DNA of 6,362 nt from JBBTWO01 sp038062745 (GTDB lineage: Bacteria; Patescibacteriota; Microgenomatia; UBA8517): positions 1 through 6,362 of the forward strand of contig JBBTWO010000046.1 in the NCBI GenBank assembly GCA_038062745.1, given 5' to 3'. The position numbers were made by a program, and so were the translations under genes. The stretch's first letter is position 1. Each line of letters begins with the position of its first letter. Under the pieces are notes generated by a model, which saw only the letters and a program-made list of their open reading frames with translations, ran no database searches and was not told where the DNA came from. This document shows positions 4,941 to 6,362 of this stretch, in pieces.

Positions 4941-5453
4941 ATGAAAGAACTTAAAACAATACTTCTATATATTGTGGGTGTTTGCGCGGTAATTGTAGTC
5001 GTTGGCGTACTAACCAACAGAAACCAGGGCAAACCATTATTTGGCAGTTTAGAATTACCAGTTCAAACCTCAACTCTCCAAACCTATAAAAAAATCAGAG
5101 TAGGAAATGTAGACTTAAGTGTCAGTGTGGCCGATGACACTGAAAAAAGAAGGGTAGGCCTATCTGAGACAGCATCACTTGCTGACAATGAAGGTATGTT
5201 GTTTGTTTTTGATTCCCAAAACACCCAACCAATTTTTTGGATGAAGGACATGGAAATAGATATTGATATTATCTGGATTAACGATGGGAAAATTACTAAG
5301 ATTGACGAAAAGGTACAAGCTCCACTAACTGGAACACAAGATAAAGAATTGCCACTGTATAAATCAAATACCCCAGTTGATTATGTGTTAGAAACAGCAG
5401 CAGGCTGGACTCAAAAATACAACATTAAAGTTGGCGATGAAGTTGCCTTATAA
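4941..5453 (+). CDS. Membrane-anchored DUF192 family protein
   Basis: The 170-residue protein has an N-terminal membrane helix (about 6-24) and, from about 50, a DUF192 domain. Diagnostic segments appear in order: KRRVGLS at 69-75, GMLFVFD at 85-91, FWMKDM at 99-104 followed by the IDIIWI strand, PVDYVLETAAGW at 145-156, and GDEV at 165-168. The domain would face outside the cytoplasm. DUF192 is widespread and its biochemical role is unsettled, so no function is assigned beyond family. Length and domain look complete. The start sits one base after the stop of the 41-residue membrane protein, with no obvious SD, consistent with translational coupling. Its stop lies eight bases from that of the convergent polymerase gene, with no terminator hairpin visible between them. 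Confidence 0.88.
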   Translation: MKELKTILLYIVGVCAVIVVVGVLTNRNQGKPLFGSLELPVQTSTLQTYKKIRVGNVDLSVSVADDTEKRRVGLSETASLADNEGMLFVFDSQNTQPIFWMKDMEIDIDIIWINDGKITKIDEKVQAPLTGTQDKELPLYKSNTPVDYVLETAAGWTQKYNIKVGDEVAL

Positions 5454-5461
5454 TCCATTAG

Positions 5462-6362
5462 TTATAATTCTTTCACTCCTCCAAAAGCAATTCTATCTTT
5501 AACATCGTAAGATGCAAACTTGTTTAGCATACCCGCTCTTGCTGATGTCACAATAAAATCTCCCAGTTTTTCATTTATCCTGTCTATGGCGGTTACTAAT
5601 CTTTGCTTTCTCTCTATATCTTCAAACAAATTTGGTTGAAAAAAATTTTCTTTGGTTAGACTAAAACAGGACACTGCAATAATGTGCACTTTGTTTCCCA
5701 ACAAGCTGCAATTGTTCAGTAGTCTGATGGCCTCTTTGTATATATCTTGGCTATCAAAGATATATCTTTGTAAAGTGCTTCCTTGATGCCAATAGGAATG
5801 CTCCTTAAAAGAGATGGCCAAATGAACCCCTTTTGCTTTATAGCAAGCTGACCTCATCCGTGAGCCTGTCTTTTCACACAGCTTAGAAAGAATTGGTAAT
5901 AGTTCTTGTCTTGTCCCATGTGAGAAGGGAAGTGCAAAAGAATTGCCATATGATTTTCTAGCAAATTCAACATTATCTATTTCCCAACCCCGCAGGCGCA
6001 AATACCAATAATAGGCATTAATTGATGGAAAAGCTATTTTTATTTTCCAAAGAGGGGAGTTGAAAAACTCTAAAACTGAATTGATACCAGCATTTACAAG
6101 TCTGGCTTCGTTTCTGAAATTTATACCATGCAGATCTACTAAAGTAAGCTTTGAATAAAAACTTAAATAATTGTTGCTATTAATTTCTGTTAGTCCATCT
6201 GGTTTTTTATATCCTGCTGCCATCTTAGCCAAAAATCTATTTGGGCCAATACCAATAGATACCTTGATATAATCTCCAACCTGGCTAGTTATGTCCTTCT
6301 TGATGTTTTTGGCAATTTTGAACAAATCACTTTCAAAATTTAAATAATTTTTAAAATCCATT
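5462..6362 (-). CDS. Y-family translesion DNA polymerase (DinB/UmuC type), N-terminus cut by the window edge
   Basis: The visible 299 residues are the C-terminal part of a Y-family polymerase, which copies damaged DNA. SIGIGPNRFLAKMAAGYKKP (35-54) is the conserved palm segment following the catalytic SxDE motif; that motif and the N-terminal DxD lie beyond the right edge. The Met at 6361 is therefore probably internal. Next come the thumb (DLHGI at 76-80, where DinB proteins contact DNA) and a little-finger domain (about 135-235). QPNLF at 242-246 resembles the QLxLF beta-clamp-binding peptide, and LVTAIDRINEKLG (255-267) is typical of UmuC/DinB C-termini. The gene converges on the DUF192 gene with eight bases between stops. 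Whether it is damage-inducible cannot be judged without its promoter. DinB versus UmuC assignment is open. Confidence 0.9.
   Translation of the reverse strand, partial: MDFKNYLNFESDLFKIAKNIKKDITSQVGDYIKVSIGIGPNRFLAKMAAGYKKPDGLTEINSNNYLSFYSKLTLVDLHGINFRNEARLVNAGINSVLEFFNSPLWKIKIAFPSINAYYWYLRLRGWEIDNVEFARKSYGNSFALPFSHGTRQELLPILSKLCEKTGSRMRSACYKAKGVHLAISFKEHSYWHQGSTLQRYIFDSQDIYKEAIRLLNNCSLLGNKVHIIAVSCFSLTKENFFQPNLFEDIERKQRLVTAIDRINEKLGDFIVTSARAGMLNKFASYDVKDRIAFGGVKEL

Overview
The window looks like chromosomal DNA of a low-GC, compact bacterial genome, most plausibly a Patescibacteria/CPR member. This is inferred from the protein style (single-copy cell-surface enzymes, a DUF192 anchor protein, a Y-family polymerase, an orphan Tat-exported protein), very short leaders and tight packing. 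Long frames stay open under the standard code and TGA serves as a stop for the 41-residue gene, so a TGA-recoded lineage is unlikely. No database search was possible, so the lineage is tentative.

Layout. Positions 1-106 hold the ambiguous tail of whatever lies to the left. At 107-1267 (+) is a secreted clan GH-A-like TIM-barrel protein with both catalytic glutamate motifs visible. An extended -10 overlaps its stop codon and probably drives a tRNA-Lys(CTT) at 1299-1372 that departs from consensus at three places. At 1447-2861 (+) a two-gene unit follows: a membrane-anchored lysozyme/transglycosylase-like protein and a class I SAM-dependent methyltransferase, joined by a TAGTG stop/start overlap.

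The 2862-3312 stretch is non-coding and busy. It holds a 37-bp imperfect palindrome whose first half is directly repeated, a near-consensus promoter formed by the second repeat, a roughly 100-nt structured RNA ending in a clean intrinsic terminator, a tRNA-Leu(TAG) with its own TATAAT box and encoded CCA, and a hairpin terminator.

At 3313-4596 (-) is a 427-residue protein with a twin-arginine signal and no recognisable domain. The divergent intergenic stretch 4597-4813 contains a cluster of complementary segments that can form a pseudoknotted RNA. It leads into a 41-residue membrane peptide (4814-4939) and, one base later, a membrane-anchored DUF192 protein (4941-5453). A Y-family DNA polymerase (5462-6362, -) runs convergently and is cut by the right edge before its catalytic carboxylates.

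How the parts relate. Most of the protein genes act at or beyond the cell membrane: glycan hydrolysis, wall cleavage, a Tat substrate and an anchored DUF192 domain. Several starts lie 7-9 bases after a -10 box, which suggests leaderless mRNAs. The best candidates for undescribed biology are the independent small RNA at about 2956-3054 with its upstream repeat/palindrome, the structured region at about 4676-4800, and the orphan Tat protein.
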